From positions 1-24,613 of IMG/VR virus record IMGVR_UViG_3300032665_000182: DNA of 24,613 nucleotides. One strand, 5' to 3'. This stretch comes from a virus. Made by a program: the position numbers and the translations under genes. Shown piece by piece: positions 7,372 to 14,148 of this stretch (positions are counted from its first letter, which is position 1; each line of letters starts with the position of its first letter). The notes beneath the pieces are model-generated. The model searched no databases. It saw only the letters and a program-made list of their open reading frames with translations, and was not told where the DNA came from.

Positions 7372-9450
7372 TTAATCATGGTAAGCCCAGTTACCAAGGG
7401 TTCTGACCAATCTGGCGTTTCTATGTATACCAAATTCCTTACATTGTTCAGGAGTCGGCACAATTCTTTCTACCATTCCGCGGTCAATCATGGTTGAAAA
7501 TATATGTGGAATATTACTCTTGTCTCCCGCCACTTTTGAGTCTGTTATTTCCCCGTAAGTGCATCGTCCTAGGTCTTGAATCTGAGTGTTGATGAACTTG
7601 ATTATTCGGCGAGCTGCATCGTCCGCTTTATTCTCAGCATTAACTACTTCGCGCTCCTTCTTACTGGAACTGACTAACTCAACTGAATAGTATGGAGATG
7701 ACTCGTTAATATCCCCATAACGGTTCTTTGATTGCGTGGTGTGGTGGCGTAATACGGCTCGCACTTCCTGAATCGTCTCGCTGAATCTTTTCTTTTTTGT
7801 AGCGAGTATGCGTCCCTCAATATTCTCGTCTTCAAATATAAAGGCTGTACCCGTAGCGTTACCGCCCCAAGCCGACGCGCCCCTCGCACTCAATTCCTCT
7901 ACCGCACTGGTCCTACTCAAAGTCTTTGAGGTATGCCCACTAATCCAGACTGGCATATAGTTACGGTAAAAGAACTCATTGTTAATTACGCTCATTAGGC
8001 GGCTGGCTTCGCTATTGTCGTTTTCATTTTCAAGCACGAACGTAGCGGACGCAGTATCAAATACCGTAAGCGGTGGAATCTCCCGTCCGTCAATATTCAC
8101 CGTAAAGTCTTTTGCGTATTCCGCAGTGAACTTAATTTCATCGTCATTCATACGGAAGGCGGGGATAATCTTTATCCAATACTCCCAATCATCGCGCCCC
8201 AACTTTGAATAATGTGAACGCATACCGTAACAAATGCGGTCGGCTTGCGCATGGTCTTCAGTAATGTAAAGAACGCGCCTACGATGTTTTACCGTCAATC
8301 CCGTTGGTTCGGTTAGGTGTGCTACTTGTAACGCGAGGGGGAGCAATAGGGATGATTTACCTTTACCTTCCGCACCCGCAATAAAGGTTACGCCTTCCCC
8401 AATAAATCCGTCAATAACCCAGTCAGGTTCAGGCAGGTAATCATAACTCAGCGGTACTGGTTTGAACTTCTCAAGAAATTGATCCTTCTTTTTATTTACT
8501 CCTAGTTCTTTTACTAGGTTTTCTCCTACCTCGGTTGATGAATATTCAGGATTCCTAGACGCATAATGATACAAAGTTCCGAGTGTTATCTCGCCACGGG
8601 AGTTTGCATACACATCATTCCATTGATCCTCAATGTCTGCGTCACTCGCTACGGAATGCTTTGCACCTGATGAACGCTTAGACCATTCGTAAAATAATCT
8701 ATAACCATCAGGTATGCGCGCAAGTGAGAAACATATCTGCAACCATTCATCACGAGGGCAATCTGGGTCAATAAAACGCAATGCGCGTTCAATATCTTCC
8801 AATTGCTCAGGTCCAATAATGAGTTGCCCCAATGAACCTTTGCGCTCCGCGGATTCATCTGATATATCTTTGTCTATTTTTCTTTTGATGAACGGCTTCA
8901 GATCAACAATCTCACCGTCTTTAAACATGTTACCAGTAAAGGTAAAAAACTTAGCACGGGAGTAATATTCCCATCCTAACTCACCTGAACGATTCTTACC
9001 GCGGAAGTATTCTCCATAACCAATGGCATGCACCCCATTACCACTCGGACTCATTTCTACGTATCCTGGTAGGCTTTGCGCTAGGGAATCATTCTTGTGC
9101 TCTGTAATATTGTCTAGGTCAATCCCTTGCCAGTATCCCTCACCATCTTTACCGAGCGCAAAACCAAGACCAGTAAAGTTACCTTCACCTAATATCTCTA
9201 CTGCTTTGTCATAAGTTACTAGGCGTTCTAAATCATCAGGGGTGTCAAGAGTACCACGGCGGAATGTCCCGTCAGCATAATACGGAACTTTTCTGGACTT
9301 GTTGCTGTTACTTTTATCTTTCTCACTGCGCCAGAGTAACCATCGCCGAGCATGCCGCATCTTTTCAGGGACGATATCCTTGAAGCCGTCATTACTTTTA
9401 ATTTCCTCAGTATTGTAGTCACCGAGGTTAAATCCAAATCTGTTAGCCAT
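7372..9450 (-). CDS. Bifunctional primase-helicase (Prim-Pol domain plus RecA-like helicase)
   Basis: Expected to prime and unwind DNA at the phage fork. Of 692 residues, about 25-180 form an archaeo-eukaryotic type Prim-Pol domain: GLGFALG (94-100), the catalytic GIDLDN (109-114, Asp111 and Asp113), SPSGNGVHAIG (134-144, His141) and a late EYYSRAKFFTFTG. Residues about 210-300 resemble the PriCT_2 helical domain. Residues 340-580 are a RecA/RepA-like (AAA_25) ATPase: Walker A GAEGKGKSS (359-367), a VLYITEDHA strand, Walker B-like LTVFDTASA, and VWISGHTSK. The start has only a weak ribosome binding site (GGAT), and a large hairpin lies in the probable leader. Its first residues resemble those of the DUF669 protein at the other end of the window. 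It is the first gene of the packaging-strand unit, away from the polymerase. Confidence 0.88.
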   Translation of the reverse strand: MANRFGFNLGDYNTEEIKSNDGFKDIVPEKMRHARRWLLWRSEKDKSNSNKSRKVPYYADGTFRRGTLDTPDDLERLVTYDKAVEILGEGNFTGLGFALGKDGEGYWQGIDLDNITEHKNDSLAQSLPGYVEMSPSGNGVHAIGYGEYFRGKNRSGELGWEYYSRAKFFTFTGNMFKDGEIVDLKPFIKRKIDKDISDESAERKGSLGQLIIGPEQLEDIERALRFIDPDCPRDEWLQICFSLARIPDGYRLFYEWSKRSSGAKHSVASDADIEDQWNDVYANSRGEITLGTLYHYASRNPEYSSTEVGENLVKELGVNKKKDQFLEKFKPVPLSYDYLPEPDWVIDGFIGEGVTFIAGAEGKGKSSLLLPLALQVAHLTEPTGLTVKHRRRVLYITEDHAQADRICYGMRSHYSKLGRDDWEYWIKIIPAFRMNDDEIKFTAEYAKDFTVNIDGREIPPLTVFDTASATFVLENENDNSEASRLMSVINNEFFYRNYMPVWISGHTSKTLSRTSAVEELSARGASAWGGNATGTAFIFEDENIEGRILATKKKRFSETIQEVRAVLRHHTTQSKNRYGDINESSPYYSVELVSSSKKEREVVNAENKADDAARRIIKFINTQIQDLGRCTYGEITDSKVAGDKSNIPHIFSTMIDRGMVERIVPTPEQCKEFGIHRNARLVRTLGNWAYHD

Positions 9451-9483
9451 TAATTGATCCGCTTTTGTTGTTCGTTTAACAAT

Positions 9484-9584
9484 GAGTTCATTTTAGGTTC
9501 CTCACCAATAGCCGATTGGTTGCGTGGCCAAGCGGATGACTCGTGAAGGAGCTGGCGTATTGATGAGGAAGCTAAAATGAACTC
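9484..9584 (-). repeat. Long inverted repeat in the leader of the primase transcript
   Basis: The arms 9484-9513 and 9554-9584 pair over about 30 bases with two mismatches and one bulge; the outermost 21 bases have a single mismatch. The loop is about 40 bases and includes the small palindrome TGGCCA. On the minus strand the structure starts roughly ten bases after the predicted leftward transcription start and ends 33 bases before the primase ATG. It could be a 5' mRNA stabilising hairpin, a processing site, an attenuator, or a DNA element such as an origin or operator pair. Confidence 0.8.
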
Positions 9585-9615
9585 AACCACGCACCTTGAA
9601 TTATAGTTCATTTTA
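9485..9615. promoter_or_regulatory. Three copies of TAAAATGAACT around the leftward promoter (possible operators)
   Basis: The 11-base word occurs on the plus strand at 9573-9583 and on the minus strand at 9495-9485 and 9615-9605. Two copies are the outer arms of the long inverted repeat; the third lies directly upstream of the leftward -10 box, inside its spacer. This placement would suit binding of a regulator that loops or blocks the promoter. No candidate regulator gene was recognised in the window. Confidence 0.5.
9592..9607 (-). promoter_or_regulatory. Leftward promoter for the primase-packaging unit
   Basis: The minus strand reads GAACTATAATTCAAGG with a perfect TATAAT at 9605-9600, nearly the same as the 16-base rightward promoter block. 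The -35 region is poor. Transcription would begin near 9593 and run into the long hairpin and then the primase gene. Confidence 0.6.
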
Positions 9616-9647
9616 CACGCCACGGGTTTCCCCTCACAAAATATCCC

Positions 9648-9683
9648 TTGCCTCCCTGAAGCAATCCGAGCTATAATTTCAAC
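9648..9683 (+). promoter_or_regulatory. Rightward sigma70-like promoter with the shared 16-base block
   Basis: TTGCCT at 9648-9653, an 18-base spacer and TATAAT at 9672-9677. The -10 box lies within GAGCTATAATTTCAAC (9668-9683), which is found identically at 17786 and 23092. It drives the DUF932 gene, whose ATG at 9721 follows the common leader AATAAAGGAAATA (9706-9718). Confidence 0.75.
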
Positions 9684-9720
9684 TGCTTCACCTTATAAAC
9701 GCTTAAATAAAGGAAATACT

Positions 9721-10467
9721 ATGACTTTTGAATTACCCGTAGCCGCCGTCTCTCCTTTGCAATCCGAGGGTCTCTCGCAGAAATACCAGATCATTCACAC
9801 CACCGACGTAGTGGACATCATGACCGAGCATGACTTCATCGTTACGCAGGTACATTCGATGAAGCCTAGAGTCCGTGATCCCCGTGTTGTAGAACATTTT
9901 ATTAGATTGCGGCACAAAGACTTTTCTCACGAAATTAACGGCACAATCCCTGAAGTGTTAGTAGTCAATTCTAACGATGGTTCAACTTCATTACGCATGG
10001 ACGCTGCGCTGTTCCGCTTGATTTGCGGGAATGGTTTAATCGTCAAATCCGCTGATATCTATAGGTCTCGGCTACGCCACGTGGACGTGACTGAGCAATC
10101 AGTTATTGAGGAATCAAAAAAGGTTATCAACGCTGCAATAGAAGCCGCAAAGCGTATTGAAAAGTTTCAAAAGAAAATACTAATGGGTTACGCGGTATAT
10201 GAGTTTGCATGCGAGGCTAGTGAATTAGCCCTCAAAATTGTAGGTTCAAATATTAAACCAGGAGACCTATTAGTTTCTAGGCGAGATGAGGATTCAGGCG
10301 GTGCACTCTGGAACGTCCTGAACCGAGTTCAAGAGAACCTAGTCAAAGGCGGAATCACTTATCGCACTCGCAAAGGTCGGCAGATGACCTCACGAGGCAT
10401 CACTGGTGCTACGCCGTTAATTCAAATGAACGAACGCTTATGGGCATTAGCGGAGGACTATCTATGA
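9721..10467 (+). CDS. DUF932 domain protein
   Basis: A 248-residue protein of the DUF932 family (phage/plasmid-like proteins), common in phages and plasmids and of unknown biochemical role. The family hallmark is in the middle: PEVLVVNSNDGSTSLRMDAALFRLICGNGLIV (about residues 78-109) followed by RSRLRHVD. A helical region with IEAAKRIEKFQKKIL follows, then a C-terminal domain with GGALWNVLNRVQENLVKGG and a basic RTRKGRQMTSRGI. It is the first gene of the rightward unit, transcribed from the promoter just upstream, with an AAAGGA ribosome binding site. Its stop overlaps the next start (ATGA), so the small genes behind it are co-translated. Confidence 0.8.
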   Translation: MTFELPVAAVSPLQSEGLSQKYQIIHTTDVVDIMTEHDFIVTQVHSMKPRVRDPRVVEHFIRLRHKDFSHEINGTIPEVLVVNSNDGSTSLRMDAALFRLICGNGLIVKSADIYRSRLRHVDVTEQSVIEESKKVINAAIEAAKRIEKFQKKILMGYAVYEFACEASELALKIVGSNIKPGDLLVSRRDEDSGGALWNVLNRVQENLVKGGITYRTRKGRQMTSRGITGATPLIQMNERLWALAEDYL

Positions 10468-10748
10468 ACGCAAATGAACTACCAGCAGAACAATTAGCTC
10501 AATGGTGCGATGAAGCATCACAGGAATATGGTAATAAACCACTTGTGCAGGTAGCCAACATGCTACGCAAGCAACACGCTGAAATAGAAGCATTGAAAGA
10601 ACCAAAGATACCTTTACTTGAGCAAGAAATTAAATTCATACTTGGTAATGGTCAATGCTGGCAAGGTGAAGATTGTAGTATGCCGAACCTAATGTACATT
10701 ATTCGTGCAGTAGAGGTGGCACATGGAATAGGAGTTAAACAAAAATGA
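10464..10748 (+). CDS. Small protein with LRKQHAEIEALK helix and AHGIG C-terminus
   Basis: A 94-residue protein of unknown function. The ATG at 10464 is preferred over an upstream in-frame start because GGAGG lies eight bases before it and it forms an ATGA overlap with the DUF932 gene. Residues about 33-45 (MLRKQHAEIEALK) are a short coiled-coil-like helix whose DNA and protein sequence recur in the next gene and in the 11519-11680 gene. The C-terminus (IIRAVEVAHGIGVKQK) shares the VE..HGI ending with two minus-strand proteins. It is the first member of an array of shuffled small genes. Confidence 0.65.
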   Translation: MNANELPAEQLAQWCDEASQEYGNKPLVQVANMLRKQHAEIEALKEPKIPLLEQEIKFILGNGQCWQGEDCSMPNLMYIIRAVEVAHGIGVKQK

Positions 10749-10969
10749 ACATACAAAGATTAATAGAAACACACAACACCCATGAAGAACCACATGACTG
10801 GTCGGAACAAGCTAAAGAGGCGTTGGGGCAATTACAAAATGCTTTAGAACAAGAAACCACCATGCTACGCCAGCAACAAGCTGAAATAGAGGCGTTAAAA
10901 ATGGAAATACATTCTTTGACTTATGGCAAAAGACTTGCAGAATACTTGAAAAAGGCACAAGAGAAATGA
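10745..10969 (+). CDS. Small coiled-coil protein ending KAQEK
   Basis: A 74-residue, almost entirely helical protein. It starts in an ATGA overlap with the previous gene. Residues 40-52 (MLRQQQAEIEALK) are nearly identical to a segment of the preceding product, and about 40 bases of DNA there are almost the same. It ends EYLKKAQEK, encoded by the junction sequence AAGGCACAAGAGAAATGA that also supplies the ribosome binding site and start codon of the next gene. Function unknown. Confidence 0.65.
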   Translation: MNIQRLIETHNTHEEPHDWSEQAKEALGQLQNALEQETTMLRQQQAEIEALKMEIHSLTYGKRLAEYLKKAQEK

Positions 10970-11322
10970 ACAATAAACCAGTAGCGTGGATTGCGGTAGG
11001 TGATAACACAAGTGTATTTTTTGATTTAGATTGTGCTTTGGCAATTGATGAAAACCCAACACCACTCTACACCCATCCAGCAAAAGAACTAGATGAACAG
11101 TTTAAGAAAGGTTTTGAAGCTGGCAAAGAAGAAGGGTGGAAAGCCCATAAGTTTCACCATCCAGCAAAGACACTAACAGATGAGGAAATAGAGGAAGTGC
11201 GTATAACCATTATGAACACCGCATACTGGTGCGCTGATGAAAATATGTCAGAAGCATATAACGCAGTCAAAGTATGTTGTAGTGAAGTATTAGCAATATT
11301 AAGAAAGGCACAAGAGAAATGA
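10966..11322 (+). CDS. Cassette protein with THPAK and HPAKTLTDEE motifs, ending KAQEK
   Basis: A 118-residue protein. It opens NNKPVAWIAVGD and continues to PTPLYTHPAKEL (residues about 33-44), then a Lys/Glu-rich helix, then HHPAKTLTDEEIEEVR (about 64-79) and a Cys-containing helical end. PVAW...PLYTHPAK proteins of this type are frequent in phage small-gene arrays, with no known function. CATCCAGCAAA is repeated internally (near 11075 and 11159), suggesting duplication. The last residues and the next start come from the repeated junction sequence. Confidence 0.7.
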   Translation: MNNKPVAWIAVGDNTSVFFDLDCALAIDENPTPLYTHPAKELDEQFKKGFEAGKEEGWKAHKFHHPAKTLTDEEIEEVRITIMNTAYWCADENMSEAYNAVKVCCSEVLAILRKAQEK

Positions 11323-11522
11323 GCTTAATTGAAATGCGTGAAGATTTATGCACCCAAAAACGAGTTAGTAGGTCAAGAGTTACCTACGATATTAACTATG
11401 ACCAAGAAGTTATTTATACCCAAGAAGGTTGGAATGATGGTCAAAATACAGTTTGGGACAATGAAATAGGCATTGTTTTGGTAGATGCTTTATCTAAACA
11501 TAAAAAGGTACAAGAGAAATGA
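11319..11522 (+). CDS. Small cassette protein ending KVQEK
   Basis: A 67-residue acidic protein of unknown function (YDINYDQEVIYTQEGWNDGQ in the middle). Start and stop both lie in copies of the junction sequence; the downstream copy has a T in place of C, changing the ending KAQEK to KVQEK. No domain is recognised. Because it shares only its junctions with its neighbours, it looks like an independent insert into a common frame. Confidence 0.6.
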   Translation: MSLIEMREDLCTQKRVSRSRVTYDINYDQEVIYTQEGWNDGQNTVWDNEIGIVLVDALSKHKKVQEK

Positions 11523-11680
11523 ACGCTAAAGAACTGGCTGAAGATTTAGAAGGCGCTAAGTTAGTAATTTTAAGACTACAAGCTGAAATAGAGGCGTTGA
11601 AAGCAGAAAAAATTAGGGCTTATGACAATGGATATGAAGATGGTAGAAAGCCTAATACAAATAAGGCACAAGAGAAATGA
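11519..11680 (+). CDS. 53-residue coiled-coil protein ending KAQEK
   Basis: A short gene from the ATG at 11519 (ATGA overlap with the preceding stop) to the TGA at 11680. The product begins MNAKELAEDLEGAKLV, continues with LRLQAEIEALKAEK, and ends NTNKAQEK. The 20-base stretch at 11579-11598 is identical to 10877-10896 in the second gene of the array, so the coiled-coil segment is a shared module. Its stop overlaps the start of the PLP enzyme gene. Small, but supported by junctions, helix repeat and coupling. Confidence 0.6.
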   Translation: MNAKELAEDLEGAKLVILRLQAEIEALKAEKIRAYDNGYEDGRKPNTNKAQEK

Positions 11681-12633
11681 GCCAATCAATCATTCCTACC
11701 CACACTCTTGACCGCAGTGTAATCAAGTGGGAGGATCACTTAATGGATCTCACTCCCGTTGAGAATCACAAAGGCATGTGGTTCAAGCGGGAGGACTACT
11801 TCAATACGCTCGGTTACGGTGGACCGAACGGGAGTAAGTTGCGCCAGTTAATTTATTACATGACAAAGAACCGAAAAGGTAAGACGCACGTACTCACTGG
11901 TGCGTCAATTCAAAGTCCGCAACTTTCAATGTCCGCTATTGTGGGCGCGCACCTTGGTTTACCTTCCCGCATGGTTGTGTACTCAAAGCCTGACACTGTA
12001 TTGCGCCATGACAACCCGCGTATTGCTAGGGGGTTCGGTACGCAGTTTGAGTATGCCGCAGCACCGTACAACCCAGTGTTACAGCGCATGGTAGGTGACC
12101 TTACCCGCTCTGACTCCCTAGTAGTTAACTATGGCATTACCGTTGACCATAGAGAACACCCTGAAGACTTGATGGGCTTTCATGACGTCGGGGCTAATCA
12201 GACGAGGAACATTCCGGATGAGGTCAAGACTTTAATTGTACCCGCTGGTTCATGCAATTCACTCTGCAGTATACTCCTTGGGCTTTCAAGAGATGCGCAC
12301 AACATTGAAACATTATTTACCGTCGGTATTGGACCCAGTAAAGCCCAATGGATTCGGGAACGCGCAGAGATTATGGGTATCAATCTTGACGCATTGCCGT
12401 TCAGGTGGAAGCATCATTCCTTGCATGACACGGGCTACTCAAAATATACTGATAAATTTAATGGTGAATCTTATGACGGAATCAAGTTTCATCCCACGTA
12501 CGAGGCAAAAGTTTGGCGATATTTAACTCAACAAGGGATGGACTTTGATGACAGCGCACTTTTTTGGATTATAGGGTCGGAGCCGAAGTTAAGCGTAATT
12601 ACGCCTCATTTTACGCATCCTTTTTCTAACTAA
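11677..12633 (+). CDS. Fold-type II PLP-dependent enzyme (ACC deaminase / D-cysteine desulfhydrase / tryptophan synthase beta-like)
   Basis: A 318-residue protein, the usual length for this fold. Residues 35-60 (WFKRED, then GGPNGSKLRQLIYYM) match the family block that holds the Schiff-base lysine, here probably Lys54. TGASIQSPQL (74-83) fits the conserved substrate-binding segment, and PAGSCNSLCSILLGL (189-203) stands where a Gly-rich phosphate loop is expected, though with fewer glycines. The reaction is unknown; relatives deaminate, desulfhydrate or eliminate from amino acids. It is the last gene of the junction-repeat array, with an ATGA overlap. Two roles fit: a metabolic auxiliary enzyme, or a tailoring enzyme acting on an amino acid attached to modified thymidine by the downstream module. 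The second is inference. Confidence 0.75.
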   Translation: MSQSIIPTHTLDRSVIKWEDHLMDLTPVENHKGMWFKREDYFNTLGYGGPNGSKLRQLIYYMTKNRKGKTHVLTGASIQSPQLSMSAIVGAHLGLPSRMVVYSKPDTVLRHDNPRIARGFGTQFEYAAAPYNPVLQRMVGDLTRSDSLVVNYGITVDHREHPEDLMGFHDVGANQTRNIPDEVKTLIVPAGSCNSLCSILLGLSRDAHNIETLFTVGIGPSKAQWIRERAEIMGINLDALPFRWKHHSLHDTGYSKYTDKFNGESYDGIKFHPTYEAKVWRYLTQQGMDFDDSALFWIIGSEPKLSVITPHFTHPFSN

Positions 12634-12656
12634 GGGTTTTCACTCAAAAATAATTG

Positions 12657-12685
12657 TTGCCTTTTATAAATTTCTATGCTATAGT
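12657..12685 (+). promoter_or_regulatory. Sigma70-like promoter TTGCCT-17-TATAGT
   Basis: The -35 TTGCCT (12657-12662) is the same as in the 9648 promoter, the spacer is 17 bases and the -10 is TATAGT (12680-12685). It follows the stop of the PLP enzyme gene and precedes a leader with AATAAAGGAAATA (12725-12737), so it starts a new transcription unit. Confidence 0.7.
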
Positions 12686-12740
12686 TTTTTACATAGCTTC
12701 ACAGGATAGTAAATTAATAACCCAAATAAAGGAAATACAA

Positions 12741-12974
12741 ATGAACGCAGAACGTAGAAAACAAATCCAGTCTTTAATTGCTCAAGTTGAAGACTTACAA
12801 TCTGAAATCAATGGTATACTCGAGGCTGAACAAGAATCTTTTGACAACATGCCAGAAGGTTTGCAATCTTCTGAGCGCGGTGAAAAAGCAGAAGAAGCAA
12901 TTCAGCAGTTAGAAGAAGCAGCAGGTTATTGTGATGAAGTTGTCAATGGCTTGCATGGTGCAGTAGAAGTTTAA
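12741..12974 (+). CDS. Small coiled-coil protein with FDNMPEGLQSSERGE motif
   Basis: A 77-residue, acidic, helical protein. The ATG at 12741 follows the common leader with AAAGGA; an upstream in-frame start at 12654 is rejected because it would precede the promoter. The pattern, a first coiled coil (RRKQIQSLIAQVEDLQSEI), then FDNMPEGLQSSERGEKAEEAI, then a second helix with a run of Glu, is very common in phages and some bacteria, where it remains uncharacterised. Moderately strong family resemblance; function unknown. Confidence 0.75.
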   Translation: MNAERRKQIQSLIAQVEDLQSEINGILEAEQESFDNMPEGLQSSERGEKAEEAIQQLEEAAGYCDEVVNGLHGAVEV

Positions 12975-12997
12975 TAATCTAAATAAAGGAAATACAA

Positions 12998-13597
12998 ATG
13001 ACTTCACGTTTATTCCACATTGGTCCTGAAATTGAAAATCCAGCTGCTTATGGAGAGGCAATTTCTAGAAATATTATTACCAACGCTAAAAAGACTTTCA
13101 GCCGTAATTATCCTGACTATGCTGAAATTGAAGCGTTCCTGTCTCAAGGTTATGAGATTGACGCTCATGAGCGTAAGATTTATAAAGACGGCTTTGTTGG
13201 TTCAGTTGCCTCTGCGTATGACACATACGGTAAATTAACCGAGAAGCAAGTAGCAGCAGTTCGTAAGTGCATCATCCAGCGCGATGCCCGCAAGGCAGAG
13301 TGGGCTGATAAACAGGCAGCTATCGACGCTGCTCGTGAATATGTCGGCATCATCGGTGATAAAATTGTTTTAACTTTGGTCTTGAAGAAAGTAATCAACA
13401 TTGATACTAACTTCGGTCCAATCGGTATCTTTATTTTTGAAGATGCCAACAAAAACGTAATCATCTACAAAGGTGGTTGCGATGCAGTATGGAACCTTGC
13501 AGAGGGTGAAACAGTAACTCTCAAGGCGACAGTGAAGGAGCATGGTACTCGTAATGGTGTAAAACAAACTTTGATTCAACGACCAAAAGCAGTTTAA
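12998..13597 (+). CDS. Hypothetical protein with OB-fold-like C-terminal domain
   Basis: A 199-residue protein. The first 85 residues are mixed; residues about 75-90 read YGKLTEKQVAAVRKCI, a short helical motif seen in many phage and plasmid proteins of unknown role. The last 85 residues (EYVGIIGDKIVLTLVLKKV, alternating strands, GETVTLKATVKEHGTRNGVKQTLI) look like a five-strand OB fold, suggesting single-stranded nucleic acid binding. It has its own leader (12982-12994) and lies between two small genes built the same way. A replication or recombination accessory role is an inference. Confidence 0.6.
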   Translation: MTSRLFHIGPEIENPAAYGEAISRNIITNAKKTFSRNYPDYAEIEAFLSQGYEIDAHERKIYKDGFVGSVASAYDTYGKLTEKQVAAVRKCIIQRDARKAEWADKQAAIDAAREYVGIIGDKIVLTLVLKKVINIDTNFGPIGIFIFEDANKNVIIYKGGCDAVWNLAEGETVTLKATVKEHGTRNGVKQTLIQRPKAV

Positions 13598-13620
13598 TAA
13601 ACTTAATAAAGGAAATACAA

Positions 13621-13935
13621 ATGAACTCTATCTCTACTAAATTAGTTAATCAAGCACTCAGCCAATCTGCTCAGATGCAGGATCTTGACCGCCTTGGCTT
13701 ATTGCAGGCTCAGGCAGCTGAACTCAATGAGCAGATTGAGCAGCTCAAAGACGTATTCAAGAACGCTGGTGAGGGCACTTATGAGGGTGACCTTTATAAA
13801 GCTACGGTGACCCTGTCTCAGCGTTCTACGTATGATTATAAACAGATGGTTGCTGACCTCGGTATTACTATTGAGCAATTGCAAAAGTATTACAAGTCCA
13901 CTGCTTCAATCGCCATTCGTGTAACCGCTAGATAA
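13621..13935 (+). CDS. Phage coiled-coil protein with EGDLYKATVTLSQRST motif
   Basis: A 104-residue protein starting after the common leader (13605-13617). Residues 18-50 form a coiled coil (RLGLLQAQAAELNEQIEQLK). They are followed by GEGTYEGDLYKATVTLSQRST and a C-terminal helix and strand ending IAIRVTAR. Proteins with this layout are widespread in phage early regions next to recombination and nuclease genes. Function is unknown; I do not equate it with the Gam nuclease inhibitor, although the coiled coil recalls it. Confidence 0.65.
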   Translation: MNSISTKLVNQALSQSAQMQDLDRLGLLQAQAAELNEQIEQLKDVFKNAGEGTYEGDLYKATVTLSQRSTYDYKQMVADLGITIEQLQKYYKSTASIAIRVTAR

Positions 13936-13942
13936 GAAAGGA

Positions 13943-13958
13943 TGCCCCTTCGGGGGCA
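13943..13958 (+). terminator. UUCG-tetraloop hairpin without a U-tract
   Basis: TGCCCC, loop TTCG, GGGGCA: a six-pair, very stable hairpin starting seven bases after the stop at 13935. No run of T follows, so it is a poor intrinsic terminator on its own. The next start (13963) lies five bases after the stem, so the hairpin also covers its only purine-rich binding sequence (GGGGGCA). Confidence 0.5.
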
Positions 13959-13962
13959 CATT

Positions 13963-14148
13963 ATGAAATACGCAGGTCAAGGTAAAAAAGAATACATCGT
14001 AATCAAGTTTGATGACTATCTCAATGACTGGAGAGCCTTTACAAAGCCAGTTACTATTAATCAGGCGGCTTGGATCATTCGTGACGCGCCCGCCCTCAAG
14101 TTGGACGTAGTGCGCATCAAAAGTTGGAACGGAGAAATCCCCGCGTGA
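13963..14148 (+). CDS. Small hypothetical protein behind a hairpin
   Basis: A 61-residue protein beginning MKYAGQGKKEYIVIKFDDY and ending WNGEIPA. An upstream in-frame ATG at 13942 has its ribosome binding site directly abutting and lies inside the hairpin, so 13963 is preferred. In that case the GGGGGC before the start is locked in the hairpin stem and translation may be low or regulated. The content (VTINQAAWIIRDAPALKLDVVRI) is globular and unrecognised. The stop overlaps a GTG start (GTGA). Confidence 0.55.
   Translation: MKYAGQGKKEYIVIKFDDYLNDWRAFTKPVTINQAAWIIRDAPALKLDVVRIKSWNGEIPA

Larger units (their letters stand above)
10952..11680 (+). repeat. Four copies of an 18-base gene-junction repeat
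   Basis: AAGGCACAAGAGAAATGA occurs at 10952-10969, 11305-11322 and 11663-11680, and with one change at 11505-11522. Each copy encodes the last residues (KAQEK or KVQEK) of one gene, contains a purine-rich ribosome binding site, and ends in the ATGA stop/start overlap of the next gene. The genes between copies are mostly unrelated, so the repeat is a conserved seam rather than remnant gene duplication alone. Confidence 0.85.

Noticed and set aside
7119-7463. 114-residue minus-strand reading frame spanning the gap behind the primase gene
   Set aside because: It overlaps the primase end in another frame, is unusually rich in Cys, has no recognised pattern, and its DNA is made of inverted and direct repeats, which explains the open frame better.
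9514-9560. Possible tRNA (GCGTGGCCAAGCGGATGA resembles a tRNA acceptor and D-arm)
   Set aside because: No anticodon arm, T-arm (GTTCGA-type) or matching acceptor end is found; the segment is the loop of the long inverted repeat.
7118-9720. CRISPR array or attachment site from the repeats near the primase gene
   Set aside because: Repeats are too few, irregularly spaced and unlike CRISPR units; no integrase gene or tRNA end supports an attachment site.
12654-12740. Upstream extension of the 12741 gene to a start at 12654
   Set aside because: The extension contains the TTGCCT-17-TATAGT promoter and lacks a ribosome binding site, whereas 12741 follows the common leader.
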